In this document: piece by piece, positions 17,601 to 25,206 of the stretch
Layout of the letters: the number at the start of each line of letters is the position of its first letter
How positions within the stretch are numbered: position 1 is the stretch's first letter
Source: Glacieibacterium arshaanense
GTDB lineage: Bacteria; Pseudomonadota; Alphaproteobacteria; Sphingomonadales; Sphingomonadaceae
Direction: 5' to 3'
Length of the DNA: 64,000 nt
NCBI RefSeq assembly: GCF_004681125.1
Contig: NZ_SIHO01000001.1
Span: forward strand, 372,001 to 436,000
The notes under the pieces: generated by a model
Databases searched by the model: none
Seen by the model: only the letters and a program-made list of their open reading frames with translations
What the model was told of the DNA's origin: nothing
Position numbers and translations under genes: made by a program

Positions 17601-17631
17601 ACGCCGGTCCAAGGATTTGGGCCGGCGTTTT
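17601..17631 (+). terminator. Intrinsic terminator of the beta-barrel gene
   Basis: ACGCCGGTCC pairs with GGGCCGGCGT (one wobble) around the loop AAGGATTT and is followed by TTTT. Position and orientation fit the end of the plus-strand gene. Confidence 0.75.
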
Positions 17632-17721
17632 GCTGTCGACAGCGTGCAAACCCGTCGCAGCCACGACGAATTTCCGGCCAGCGGATATCCCCGCCCCGGT
17701 CCATCGTCCTGGTACTGACCC

Positions 17722-18062
17722 CCACCGCCACGGTGGAGATTTATCCTCTTCCCGATGACGGCGTCCTTGGGAGGGTTGCTGGATCATCGGGAAGAGGCAG
17801 GCTTTGTGACGCTGATCGGGATAGCCGGGTTGCGGAGGACGGGCGGTTTCTTACGCCGCTAGTACTGTTTCAGTACTGTATGTCAGCACTAGGCTTCGTA
17901 CAGGGTAGAAAGTGTCCTCCTGGAAACACTTGGAGCTGAAGTTCCCGATCTAACAGAGCGCGGGGCTAAAAAGCGCGGCGGTGAGACGTCACGCCCGGGA
18001 ACGCAAGTGGCGATCGTGAGCCCGGACAGGTTGGACGAGGAACTCCCATTCCCCGTCGCCTT
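17722..18062 (+). ncRNA. Candidate structured RNA region in a 600-base gene-free gap
   Basis: The gap from 17573 to 18174 has no convincing gene after the terminator at 17601-17631. It contains several perfect hairpins in a row: 17722-17736 (6 bp), 17745-17758 with 17784-17797 (14 bp), 17861-17877 (7 bp) and 17910-17931 (6 bp), the last with the loop CCTCCTGGAA, an anti-Shine-Dalgarno-like sequence. A weaker stem-loop with CTCCC in its loop lies near 18034-18058. I do not recognise 6S, RNase P, tmRNA or SRP RNA on either strand. Strand and ends are uncertain. Confidence 0.3.
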
Positions 18063-18123
18063 GAGAGCATCACTAACCGATTCGGTTCGTTATGTCAAGT
18101 GAAATCGCGCATTCGGCGCGCAC

Positions 18124-18155
18124 AAAAAACCGGCCGCGGTTGCCCGCGGCCGGTT
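18124..18155 (-). terminator. Intrinsic terminator of the glycine-rich protein operon
   Basis: A perfect 12-bp stem (AACCGGCCGCGG at 18128-18139 with 18144-18155, loop TTGC) is followed on the minus strand by six T. It lies 20 bases after the stop of the glycine-rich gene. Confidence 0.85.
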
Positions 18156-18174
18156 GATGGTCACGCCGGGCGCC

Positions 18175-18771
18175 TTAGTACGGCGCGTTGACCACCACAT
18201 ATTGCGTGCTCGAACCCTGCGCCATCGGCTGGTACCAGGTGCCGTTGCAATACAGGTAGACATAGCCGTTGTAGGGCTGGTTGGTGCAACCCGACGGCTG
18301 GGTGTTGACGATCGAGCCGACCACTGCCGCCGTCGTCACCACCGCAGCGGTGGTGACCATGGCGCGGCCGACATAGCCGATGCCGTCATTGTAGCAGCAG
18401 CCACCGTGGTAGCCATTGTTGTAATAGCCACCGCCACCGTAGCGGTTGTTGCCGCTGACGTTGACGTTGGTGTTATGGTTGACGTTGACGTTGTTGTAAT
18501 TGTTGCCGTTGTTGTGGGCGCCGCCACCATTGGGACGGTTGCCGTTGCCGCCACCGTTGTAGCCGCCCTTGTTGTAGTTGCCGGCATTGCCACGATTGAC
18601 GCTGGTCTGCGCGCTGGCGCGGTTGCCGCCACCGCCGCCGCGGTCAAAACCGCCGCCGCCACCGCCGCCGCGACCACCGCCGCCACCGCCGCCGCCGCGT
18701 GCGAGGACCGGGGACGCCGCCATGAAGGCTGCGCCGACGAGCAGGATAATCGACTTCTGTTTCATGTTCAT
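18175..18771 (-). CDS. Secreted glycine/asparagine-rich low-complexity protein
   Basis: The 198-residue protein has a signal peptide (MKQKSIILLVGAAFMAASPVLA), then a run of Gly broken by Arg, then Gly/Asn-rich and Asn-Val repeats (NNVNVNHNTNVNVSGNN), and a C-terminal part with a Cys pair (HGGCCYNDG) and the ending YLYCNGTWYQPM. The function is unknown; such proteins sit in the periplasm or on the surface. Start 18771 is preceded by GAGGAG. It follows the DUF2092 gene by eleven bases in the same direction and shares its transcript, closed by the terminator at 18124-18155. Confidence 0.75.
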   Translation of the reverse strand: MNMKQKSIILLVGAAFMAASPVLARGGGGGGGGRGGGGGGGFDRGGGGGNRASAQTSVNRGNAGNYNKGGYNGGGNGNRPNGGGAHNNGNNYNNVNVNHNTNVNVSGNNRYGGGGYYNNGYHGGCCYNDGIGYVGRAMVTTAAVVTTAAVVGSIVNTQPSGCTNQPYNGYVYLYCNGTWYQPMAQGSSTQYVVVNAPY

Positions 18772-18782
18772 GGTTCTGCTCC

Positions 18783-19586
18783 TCACTTCGCCGGCTTCTT
18801 GGCCGCAGTTGCTGCGGCAAGCGCTTCGGGCGTCATGAACGGGATACGCTTGGCATTGGCGTCGGGCGTGAAGGTGAACACCGCCGGATCAATTTTGGGA
18901 TCCAGGTTCCAGTTCATCACTGCCGTGTATTGCGGCTGCGCCGGATCGGCGAGGTTGTTGATGACCAGCTTGCGCGGCAACGGCTTGTCACCCTTTTCGA
19001 TCCAGACCTGGAAGTCGACGTCGCCCTGACGGAAGGCGTAATGATCGGTATCCCAGTCGACGACCTTCGAGTCGCCGATGGCGATGCCCTCGGTCGGCTT
19101 GCCGGTTACCGCCGTAGGGTCGCCCCAGCGGAACAGATCCTGCAGCGGCAGGTCGACGCCGTACTTTTCGACTTCGGTGAGCAACTGCGCGATGGTGCCG
19201 GTGAACGGCACCTGCGCGTAGAAATCATTCTGGTTGTTGCGCACGGTGAAGGTCTTGCCGTCATAATAATAATGACGCTTGATCTTGTCGCCGCTGACCG
19301 TCGCCGCCAGCATGTTCGGCGCCTTCAGGACATAATGGACCTGGTTGTTGGTCATGATTTTCTGGCCCGAATCGAGCACGTCCTCGGTCGTGCTGTAGAC
19401 GGTGACGTCGAATTCCTTGAGCGTCCGCAGATAGGCACCCATGCGGTTGAGCGCCGCGGTTGCTGCCGGATCAACGGCGGGTGCTGCGACGGTCTTCGCC
19501 GGCGCTGCGGCCGTTGCTGCCTGTACCGGTAATGCCAACATGACCAGCGACAGGCTGCCCAGAAGGGCGGCATGCATTCGCTTCAT
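18783..19586 (-). CDS. DUF2092 periplasmic protein
   Basis: This 267-residue protein has a signal peptide (cleavage after PVQAA) and an outer-membrane-lipoprotein-carrier-like beta fold typical of DUF2092: MGAYLRTLKEFDVTVYST, the YYYDGKTFTV strand, and VDWDTDHYAFRQGDVDFQVWIEKG-like segments. The family has no established function; LolA-like folds suggest binding of a lipid or lipoprotein in the periplasm. It is the first gene of a two-gene operon with the glycine-rich protein, a pairing that suggests joint action at the cell surface. Confidence 0.8.
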   Translation of the reverse strand: MKRMHAALLGSLSLVMLALPVQAATAAAPAKTVAAPAVDPAATAALNRMGAYLRTLKEFDVTVYSTTEDVLDSGQKIMTNNQVHYVLKAPNMLAATVSGDKIKRHYYYDGKTFTVRNNQNDFYAQVPFTGTIAQLLTEVEKYGVDLPLQDLFRWGDPTAVTGKPTEGIAIGDSKVVDWDTDHYAFRQGDVDFQVWIEKGDKPLPRKLVINNLADPAQPQYTAVMNWNLDPKIDPAVFTFTPDANAKRIPFMTPEALAAATAAKKPAK

Positions 19587-19655
19587 AAATATCTCCCGTT
19601 ACGAGCCCATGGGTAGCCTGACCCAACACAGGCCGTGTTGCAAGTCACAAACGCG

Positions 19656-20339
19656 TCAGGCCGGCACCGGAGGCTCGGCATACGACGCGCCGGCGGTAAT
19701 CATTTCGTCGGGCACTTTGAGCATCTTGAGATAGACATCGCGCGGATAGGCCATGTGCGGCTTCGCTGGGTCGAATTCGGGTTGCGGCAATGGCGACGGG
19801 CCGGTGTACGCCGGCGGCGCCGCATAGACCGCGGCCTCGGCGGCCGAAATGCCGGCCTTGGCGAGCGTCGTCGGGTCGATCCACTTCTTGGGATCGAGCG
19901 GCGATCCCGGTGCGGCGACCTCGAGCGTCATCTGGTCGGGGCCGGCGAAATAGATCGACTTGCACATGCCATGGTCGATCGGGCCGATGACGTTGACGCC
20001 GTGGCTGCGGATGCGGTCGCGCATGGCGATCAGCCCGGCATCATCGGGGACGCGGAACGCCAGATGCTGCAGCGTGCCCGCAGCGCTCGGCAAGGCGCCG
20101 CTGCCGGCGTGGGTGACGCCGAGCTCGGCGGGGATCTTGTCGACGTCGGGGAGCTGGACGATCGAGAAAAAGCTGTGGTCGTTCATGCGCAGGAAGGCGT
20201 GCAGCCCGCCCGGCACGCCGTGCATGTCGAACAGCGCCACCAGCGGACAGCCCATGACCTGCGAGAAGAATTCGATGTGTTTCTTGATGTCGCCCGCCAT
20301 GAAGGCGAGGTGGTGGATACCATCCGGTTGCTGTGTCAT
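19656..20339 (-). CDS. VOC-family protein (glyoxalase/dioxygenase fold)
   Basis: The 227-residue protein contains one vicinal-oxygen-chelate domain, beginning GIHHLAFMAGDIKKHIEFF and with a second module around LQHLAFRVPDD, DQMTLEVA. Candidate metal ligands are the His in IHHLAF and LQHLAF and the Glu in LTLEVA-like context (TLEVAAPG). The family includes glyoxalases, extradiol dioxygenases and epimerases; the long C-terminal tail (about residues 150-227) is not typical of any I can name. ATG 20339 follows GGGGAG. It is divergent from the hydrolase at 20432. Confidence 0.75.
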   Translation of the reverse strand: MTQQPDGIHHLAFMAGDIKKHIEFFSQVMGCPLVALFDMHGVPGGLHAFLRMNDHSFFSIVQLPDVDKIPAELGVTHAGSGALPSAAGTLQHLAFRVPDDAGLIAMRDRIRSHGVNVIGPIDHGMCKSIYFAGPDQMTLEVAAPGSPLDPKKWIDPTTLAKAGISAAEAAVYAAPPAYTGPSPLPQPEFDPAKPHMAYPRDVYLKMLKVPDEMITAGASYAEPPVPA

Positions 20340-20431
20340 GTCGTTCTCCCCAGCGTCTTTGCCCATTCGGCATTGAAGTTGACAATATGCAGCGCCGCGA
20401 AGAACGTCCAGCACGCAACGAGGAGCAGTCG

Positions 20432-21583
20432 ATGAACGTGGTACGCGAACCCTATGGCTATCAGAGCAAGGATCCGAGCAAGCTCAAGGAGGTCTATGGC
20501 GGCGCAGCGGGGGCGGTGTTCGTCGAATGCATGCGGATCCGGCCCGAAACCGGCGCGTCCAAATCGGTCATCCTGTTCAGCCACCCGATCGGCGGCGGGT
20601 CATTCCTGCCGCTGGTGACGGCGCTCGCCGCGGCGGGGCACCACGTCATCTATTGCAACACGCGCTACCGCGGCAACGACACCGCGCTGATCCTGGAAAA
20701 GTGCGTGCTCGATCTCGGCGCCTGCATCGCCGATCTCAAGCGCCGCTTCGGCTATGAAAAGGTCGTGCTCGGCGGCTGGTCGGGCGGCGGCTCGCTGTCG
20801 CTGTTCTATCAGGACCAGGCCGAAAATCCGTCGATCACCACGACGCCGGCGGGTGACGAAGTCGACCTGGTCGCCGCCAAACTGCAGCCCGCCGACGGCA
20901 TCATGCTGCTCGCCGCGCACATCAGCCGTTCGGTGACGATGACCGAATGGCTCGACCCCTCGGTGACCGACGAGGACAAGCCCTATGAGCGCGACGTCAC
21001 GCTCAACATCTATGACCCGAAATGCCCCGACCAGCCGCCGTACAGCGCGGCGTTCGTCGAACGCTTCCGCGCCGCGCAGATCGCCCGCAACCGCCGCATC
21101 ACCGCGCGTGTCGAGGCGACGCTGGCGGCATTGAAAGCGTCCGGCGAACCCGATGCCGAGCGGCCGTTCATCGTCGCCGGCACAATGGCCGATGTGCGCT
21201 GGACCGACCCGACGCAGGACCCGTCCGACCGCAAGCCCTACACCTGCTATCTCGGCGAGCCGCGCATCGCCAATGACGGCCCCGTCGGGCTCGGGCGCTT
21301 CACCACGCTGCGCTCATGGCTGTCGCAGTGGAGCTATGACCGCAGCCGCGCCAACGGCATCGTCAATGCCGGGCATATCTCGTGCCCGGTGCTGGTCATC
21401 AACAACACCGCCGACCTCGCGTGCACGCCGAGCCATGCGGCGCGGCTGTTCGAAGCGGTGGCGTCGCCCGACAAGAGCTATGTCGATATCAAGGGCGCCG
21501 ACCATTATTACATCGAGCGCCATGATTTGCTGCCCGAAGCGGTTGCGGCGGTGAGCGGCTGGATGAGTGCGCACGGGTTTTAG
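20432..21583 (+). CDS. Alpha/beta hydrolase
   Basis: This 383-residue cytoplasmic hydrolase has the nucleophile elbow GGWSGGGS near residue 143, an oxyanion-hole phrase SHPIGGGSF, the acid candidate in INNTADLACTPSH, and the catalytic His in GADHYYIERH near the C-terminus. No signal peptide is present. An insert of about 130 residues between nucleophile and acid probably forms a cap. GAGGAGCAGTCG precedes the ATG. The substrate is unknown; neighbours suggest ester or ring-cleavage product hydrolysis. Confidence 0.82.
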   Translation: MNVVREPYGYQSKDPSKLKEVYGGAAGAVFVECMRIRPETGASKSVILFSHPIGGGSFLPLVTALAAAGHHVIYCNTRYRGNDTALILEKCVLDLGACIADLKRRFGYEKVVLGGWSGGGSLSLFYQDQAENPSITTTPAGDEVDLVAAKLQPADGIMLLAAHISRSVTMTEWLDPSVTDEDKPYERDVTLNIYDPKCPDQPPYSAAFVERFRAAQIARNRRITARVEATLAALKASGEPDAERPFIVAGTMADVRWTDPTQDPSDRKPYTCYLGEPRIANDGPVGLGRFTTLRSWLSQWSYDRSRANGIVNAGHISCPVLVINNTADLACTPSHAARLFEAVASPDKSYVDIKGADHYYIERHDLLPEAVAAVSGWMSAHGF

Positions 21584-21588
21584 TAGCA

Positions 21589-21680
21589 GGGCCTCCGGCG
21601 GGCAGGGGCTAGCCCCTGCACCCGATTGTTATGCGCTCTTCAAATGGGTGCAGGCCTCAGGCCTGCCCGCCGGAGGCTCT
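21589..21680. repeat. Palindromic repeat family 1, locus B (full element)
   Basis: Two inverted halves, GGGCCTCCGGCGGGCAGGGG at the left and its complement near 21649-21677, flank about 25 variable bases. Each half contains its own small hairpin (GCAGGGG..CCCCTGC; GCAGGCC..GGCCTGC). The element fills the gap between the convergent hydrolase and TetR genes and touches the TetR stop. Confidence 0.85.
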
Positions 21681-22324
21681 TAACCCTTGCCCTGCGGCAG
21701 CAATGTCCGTCCCTTGACCACCGCATCGATCAGCGCATCATCTGCAGGCAGTTGGCCGTCGAGGATCAGCATGGCCAGCCCGTGCACCTGCGCCCAGGAC
21801 CGTGCCGCGATGACGCGTACTTCTTCGGCGCTGGTGCCGGGCGGGGCGAGGGCGGCGATGGCGTCGCGCAGCTGGCGCATGGCGCCGGAGACGCGTTCGG
21901 GGGCGGCGGCGGTCTGGTCGATGACGTCACCGTTGGCGACGGCGATGTTCGACATGATCATGCGGAACAGCTGTGGGCGCGCGACGGCGAAGCGCACATA
22001 GGCGGCGCCTGACGCGTCGAGGCCGGCCGCACCGCCGCCGGCGTGCATCATCGCGTTGCGCTGGTTCTGCGCGAGCTGGTCGAGGCCTTCGCGGGCGAGT
22101 GCGCGCAGCAGTGCGGCCTTGTCGGCGAAGTGGCGGTAGACGGCGGTGGCGCTGACGCCGGCTTCGCGGGCGACGGCGCGCAGGCTCAGGCTCTCGGCGT
22201 CGCCGCTTTCGAGCAGCCGCATGCCGCAATCGACCAGCGCAGCGCCGAGGTCGCCGTGGTGGTAGCCGCGCGCTTTGACGGCGGCGTCGGATTCAATGTT
22301 GACAGTGTTAGCATCGCTCGCCAT
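21680..22324 (-). CDS. TetR-family transcriptional regulator
   Basis: The 214-residue protein has the TetR helix-turn-helix near residues 40-65 ([31 protein letters not shown], written here in two parts) and a C-terminal ligand domain. The ATG at 22324 begins [15 protein letters not shown]; the much longer open frame upstream runs against the divergent gene. A perfect inverted repeat at 22302-22338 overlaps the first codons and the upstream region, as expected for an autorepressor that also controls the divergent carotenoid oxygenase gene. The effector is probably a substrate of that enzyme. Confidence 0.88.
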   Translation of the reverse strand: MASDANTVNIESDAAVKARGYHHGDLGAALVDCGMRLLESGDAESLSLRAVAREAGVSATAVYRHFADKAALLRALAREGLDQLAQNQRNAMMHAGGGAAGLDASGAAYVRFAVARPQLFRMIMSNIAVANGDVIDQTAAAPERVSGAMRQLRDAIAALAPPGTSAEEVRVIAARSWAQVHGLAMLILDGQLPADDALIDAVVKGRTLLPQGKG

Positions 22325-22338
22325 GATGCTAACACTGT
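22302..22338. promoter_or_regulatory. TetR-type operator
   Basis: ACAGTGTTAGCAT (22302-22314) and its exact complement (22326-22338) form a 13-bp perfect inverted repeat with an 11-base spacer. It covers the start of the tetR gene and lies 53 bases before the carotenoid oxygenase ATG. Confidence 0.75.
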
Positions 22339-22390
22339 AAACATTCCTGAGTCGTTTTGCCAAATCATATTCAGAACAGGGGAGCCGATC

Positions 22391-23797
22391 ATGGCCAGCA
22401 CCATTGACGATCTGACCACCCGCGCCGGGCCGGCCAAGCCGCTGTTCGCGGCCGACCAGCCGCATCCGTATCTGTCGGGCATTCATGCGCCGCTGGCGCG
22501 TGAAGTCACCGTCACCGACTTGCAGGTGACCGGCACCATCCCGGCTGCGCTCGACGGTCGCTACCTGCGCATCGGGCCCAATCCGGTTTCGCCGCCCGAT
22601 CCGGCAAAATACCATTGGTTCGTCGGCGACGGCATGGTGCACGGCATCTGCCTGTCGGACGGCAAGGCGCAATGGTATCGCAACCGCTGGGTGCGCTCGA
22701 AGGCGGTCAGCGCGGCGCTCGGCGAGGCGCCGGCGCCCGGGCCGCGCAACGGCATGAGCGACACCGCCAACACCAATGTGCTCGGCCACGCCGGCAAGAC
22801 CTGGGCGCTGGTCGAGGCCGTCGGCTTTCCGGTCGAGATGTCCGACACGCTCGACACGGTGGCGCATAATCCGTTCGGCGGCACGCTGACCGGCACGTTC
22901 AGCGCGCATCCGCATCTCGATCCGCTGACCGGCGAATTGCACGCGATCTGCTACGCTGGCACCGATCCGACGACGATCCGCCACGTTGTCGTCGGCAAGG
23001 ACGGCAAGGTGACGCGCGAGGAGCCGATTGCGGTGCAGGATGGCCCCAGCATCCATGACTGCATGATCACGCAGCGCTTCGTGCTGATCTTCGACCTGCC
23101 GCTTACCTTCTCGATGAAGACGCTGCTCGCCGGCCATGCCTTTCCCTATGCTTGGAACCCCGCGCATGAAGCGCGCGTCGGGCTGCTGCCGCGTAACGGC
23201 AAGGGCAGCGACACCATCTGGTGCCCGGTTTCGCCGTGCCATGTGTTCCATCCCTGCAACGCCTATGACACGCCCGACGGCAAGGTCATCGTCGATCTGG
23301 CGGTGCACGACCGCATGTTCGCCGAAAGCACGCAGGGCCCGGATTCGCAGACGGTGACGTTCGAGCGCTGGACGATCGATCCGGTGGCGCGCACTGTGGA
23401 TCGCAAGGTCCTCGACGCCGATCCGCAGGAGTTCCCGCGCCCCGATGAACGTCGCCTCGGCCAGCCGTATCGCTACGCCTATACGATGCCGCTGCCGGCG
23501 GGCTCGTCGGACTTTGTCTCGCTGCCGCATTACTACAAGCACGACCTGCAAGCCGGCACGCGCGAGACGCACGAGTTCGGCGCCGGCCGCTATCCGGGCG
23601 AGTTCGTCTTCGTGCCGCGCAGCGCCGATAGTGCCGAGGACGACGGCTGGCTGCTCGGCTATGTCATCGATACCAATGACGCGACGACCGATCTCGTCAT
23701 CCTCGATGCCGCCAGCTTCACCGCGCCGCCGGTCGCGACGGTGAAGATCCCGCACCGCGTCCCGCCGGGCTTCCACGGCAACTGGATCGCGGCCTGA
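22391..23797 (+). CDS. Carotenoid oxygenase family protein (carotenoid/lignostilbene cleavage)
   Basis: This 468-residue non-haem iron dioxygenase has the family landmarks: [10 protein letters not shown] near the N-terminus, [10 protein letters not shown], and the four iron-binding His in [30 protein letters not shown] and the C-terminal [10 protein letters not shown]. The family cleaves double bonds in carotenoids, apocarotenoids or stilbenes such as lignostilbene. The sequence is closer to the bacterial lignostilbene/isoeugenol-type group in length, but the substrate is not decidable. GGGGAGCC precedes the ATG, and the divergent TetR with its operator suggests inducible expression. Confidence 0.9.
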   Translation: MASTIDDLTTRAGPAKPLFAADQPHPYLSGIHAPLAREVTVTDLQVTGTIPAALDGRYLRIGPNPVSPPDPAKYHWFVGDGMVHGICLSDGKAQWYRNRWVRSKAVSAALGEAPAPGPRNGMSDTANTNVLGHAGKTWALVEAVGFPVEMSDTLDTVAHNPFGGTLTGTFSAHPHLDPLTGELHAICYAGTDPTTIRHVVVGKDGKVTREEPIAVQDGPSIHDCMITQRFVLIFDLPLTFSMKTLLAGHAFPYAWNPAHEARVGLLPRNGKGSDTIWCPVSPCHVFHPCNAYDTPDGKVIVDLAVHDRMFAESTQGPDSQTVTFERWTIDPVARTVDRKVLDADPQEFPRPDERRLGQPYRYAYTMPLPAGSSDFVSLPHYYKHDLQAGTRETHEFGAGRYPGEFVFVPRSADSAEDDGWLLGYVIDTNDATTDLVILDAASFTAPPVATVKIPHRVPPGFHGNWIAA

Positions 23798-23805
23798 CGC
23801 CGGTT

Positions 23806-23859
23806 GCCCTTCCCGTCGCCCGCAGGCTATGCGTGCGGGCATAACAAGACGGGGAGGGC
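23806..23859 (+). promoter_or_regulatory. 5' leader stem that buries the ribosome-binding site
   Basis: GCCCTTCCCGTC (23806-23817) pairs with 23848-23859 through 12 positions, one a G-U pair, and encloses a 7-bp hairpin (23818-23840). The right arm contains the GGGGAGG site of the gene starting at 23867, so translation may depend on opening the stem. Confidence 0.45.
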
Positions 23860-23866
23860 GCCGACC

Positions 23867-25045
23867 ATGCGCAAGACAACGATAGCTCTGACGGCGCTCG
23901 GCGTGGTGCTGCTCGCGGGCGGCGCCTGGTACGCCAGCCTCGACCGCGAAGCGCGCGATGTCATCGCCTCGATGCCGACCACCGCCGATGTGCTGTCGTG
24001 GTCGATACCGCAGCGTGACGCGGCGTTCCGCGCCATGGACCGGCTGCCGATGCTGGCGGCGTTCAACGAAATCGCGCCGTCGGCGACGCCGCTGCCACTG
24101 CCCGCGGGCAAACCGCTCGACATTCCCGGCGTCGACAAATTCCTCGCCGACCAGCGCTCGGCCGGCATCGTCATCCTGCAGGACGGCAAGCTGCGCTTCG
24201 AACGCTACGGCCTCGGCTTCGATGCCAAGGGCCGCTGGACGAGCTTCTCGGTCGCCAAGTCGTTCACCTCGACGCTCGTCGGCGCCGCCATCCGCGACGG
24301 CTATATCAAGAGCCTCGACGACAAGGTCAGCCAGTACATCCCCGACCTGCGCGGCTCGGCGTATGACGATGTCAGCATCCGCCAGTTGCTGACGATGAGC
24401 TCGGGCGTGCGCTGGAACGAGGATTACGAGGACCCCAAGGCCGATGTTGCGCAGTTCAATGTCGTGAAGCCCGACCCCGGCGTCGATGCCACCGTCAGCT
24501 ACATGCGCAAGCTGCCGCGCGCCCACCCGCCGGGCGAGGTCTGGCACTACAACACCGGTGAAACCAACCTGATCGGCGTGCTGGTGTCATCCGCCACCGG
24601 CAAACCGCTGGCCCAATACATGCAGGAAAAAATCTGGCAGCCCGCGGGCATGGAAGCCAAGGCAACCTGGCTCAAAGGCAGCACCGGCCACGAAATCGCC
24701 GGCTGCTGCATCCAGGCGGCAACGCGCGACTTCGCCCGCTTCGGTCAGTTCGTGCTCACCGACGCCGGCGGCAAGACCGTCCCCGCCGACTGGTTCGCCC
24801 AAGCCACGCACAAGCAGAAAGACATCGGCACGCCGGGCATGGGTTACGGCTTCCAGTGGTGGACCTATGATGACGGCTCGGTCGCCGCGATGGGTATCTT
24901 CGGCCAAGGCATCTTCATCGATCCCAAACGCCACCTCGTCATCGCCAGCAACTCGAACTGGCCACGCGCCGACGCCGGCCCGCAACCCGAAGCGCGCGAG
25001 AAGTTCTACAAGCAGGTGCAGGCGCTGATCGACGCGGGTGGCTGA
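23867..25045 (+). CDS. Serine hydrolase, beta-lactamase/PBP-fold, membrane-anchored
   Basis: The 392-residue protein has an N-terminal membrane anchor or uncleaved signal (TTIALTALGVVLLAGGAWYA) and a class C beta-lactamase-like domain with SVAKS (SxxK, nucleophile Ser about residue 136), the YNTGE motif (Y-x-N position) and FGQGIF in place of the KTG box. Such proteins are esterases or D-amino-peptidases in the periplasm; a true beta-lactamase is unlikely without KTG. It starts 70 bases after the carotenoid oxygenase stop, so the two may form one transcript. The ribosome site is paired in a leader stem (23806-23859). Confidence 0.85.
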   Translation: MRKTTIALTALGVVLLAGGAWYASLDREARDVIASMPTTADVLSWSIPQRDAAFRAMDRLPMLAAFNEIAPSATPLPLPAGKPLDIPGVDKFLADQRSAGIVILQDGKLRFERYGLGFDAKGRWTSFSVAKSFTSTLVGAAIRDGYIKSLDDKVSQYIPDLRGSAYDDVSIRQLLTMSSGVRWNEDYEDPKADVAQFNVVKPDPGVDATVSYMRKLPRAHPPGEVWHYNTGETNLIGVLVSSATGKPLAQYMQEKIWQPAGMEAKATWLKGSTGHEIAGCCIQAATRDFARFGQFVLTDAGGKTVPADWFAQATHKQKDIGTPGMGYGFQWWTYDDGSVAAMGIFGQGIFIDPKRHLVIASNSNWPRADAGPQPEAREKFYKQVQALIDAGG

Positions 25046-25070
25046 GGCTAGGACGGGGAAGGGGCAGAAA

Positions 25071-25200
25071 GGGCCTCCGGCGGGCAGGCCTCAGGCCTGC
25101 ACCAATTGATTTGGAACCGTGCCACTGTCGGCTGCCGCTGACTATTGAAGCGCGCCACAAAACTATTGGTGCAGGCCTGAGGCCTGCCCGCCGGAGGCCC
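25071..25200. repeat. Palindromic repeat family 1, locus C (perfect 36-bp arms)
   Basis: Bases 25071-25106 are exactly complementary to 25165-25200, with 58 bases between. Each arm carries an inner hairpin, GCAGGCC TCA GGCCTGC. It lies between the convergent serine hydrolase and DUF389 genes. Confidence 0.9.
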
Positions 25201-25206
25201 TTCAAT

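Noticed and set aside
17589-17939. A 116-codon plus-strand frame in the gene-free gap after the beta-barrel gene
   Set aside because: It runs through the intrinsic terminator at 17601-17631 and through two hairpins, has no ribosome site and no protein-like pattern.
21680-24547. A 955-codon open frame on the minus strand across the TetR, carotenoid oxygenase and serine hydrolase genes
   Set aside because: Only its last part (21680-22324) is the TetR gene. The rest is the antisense of two well-supported genes in high-GC DNA and shows no domain.
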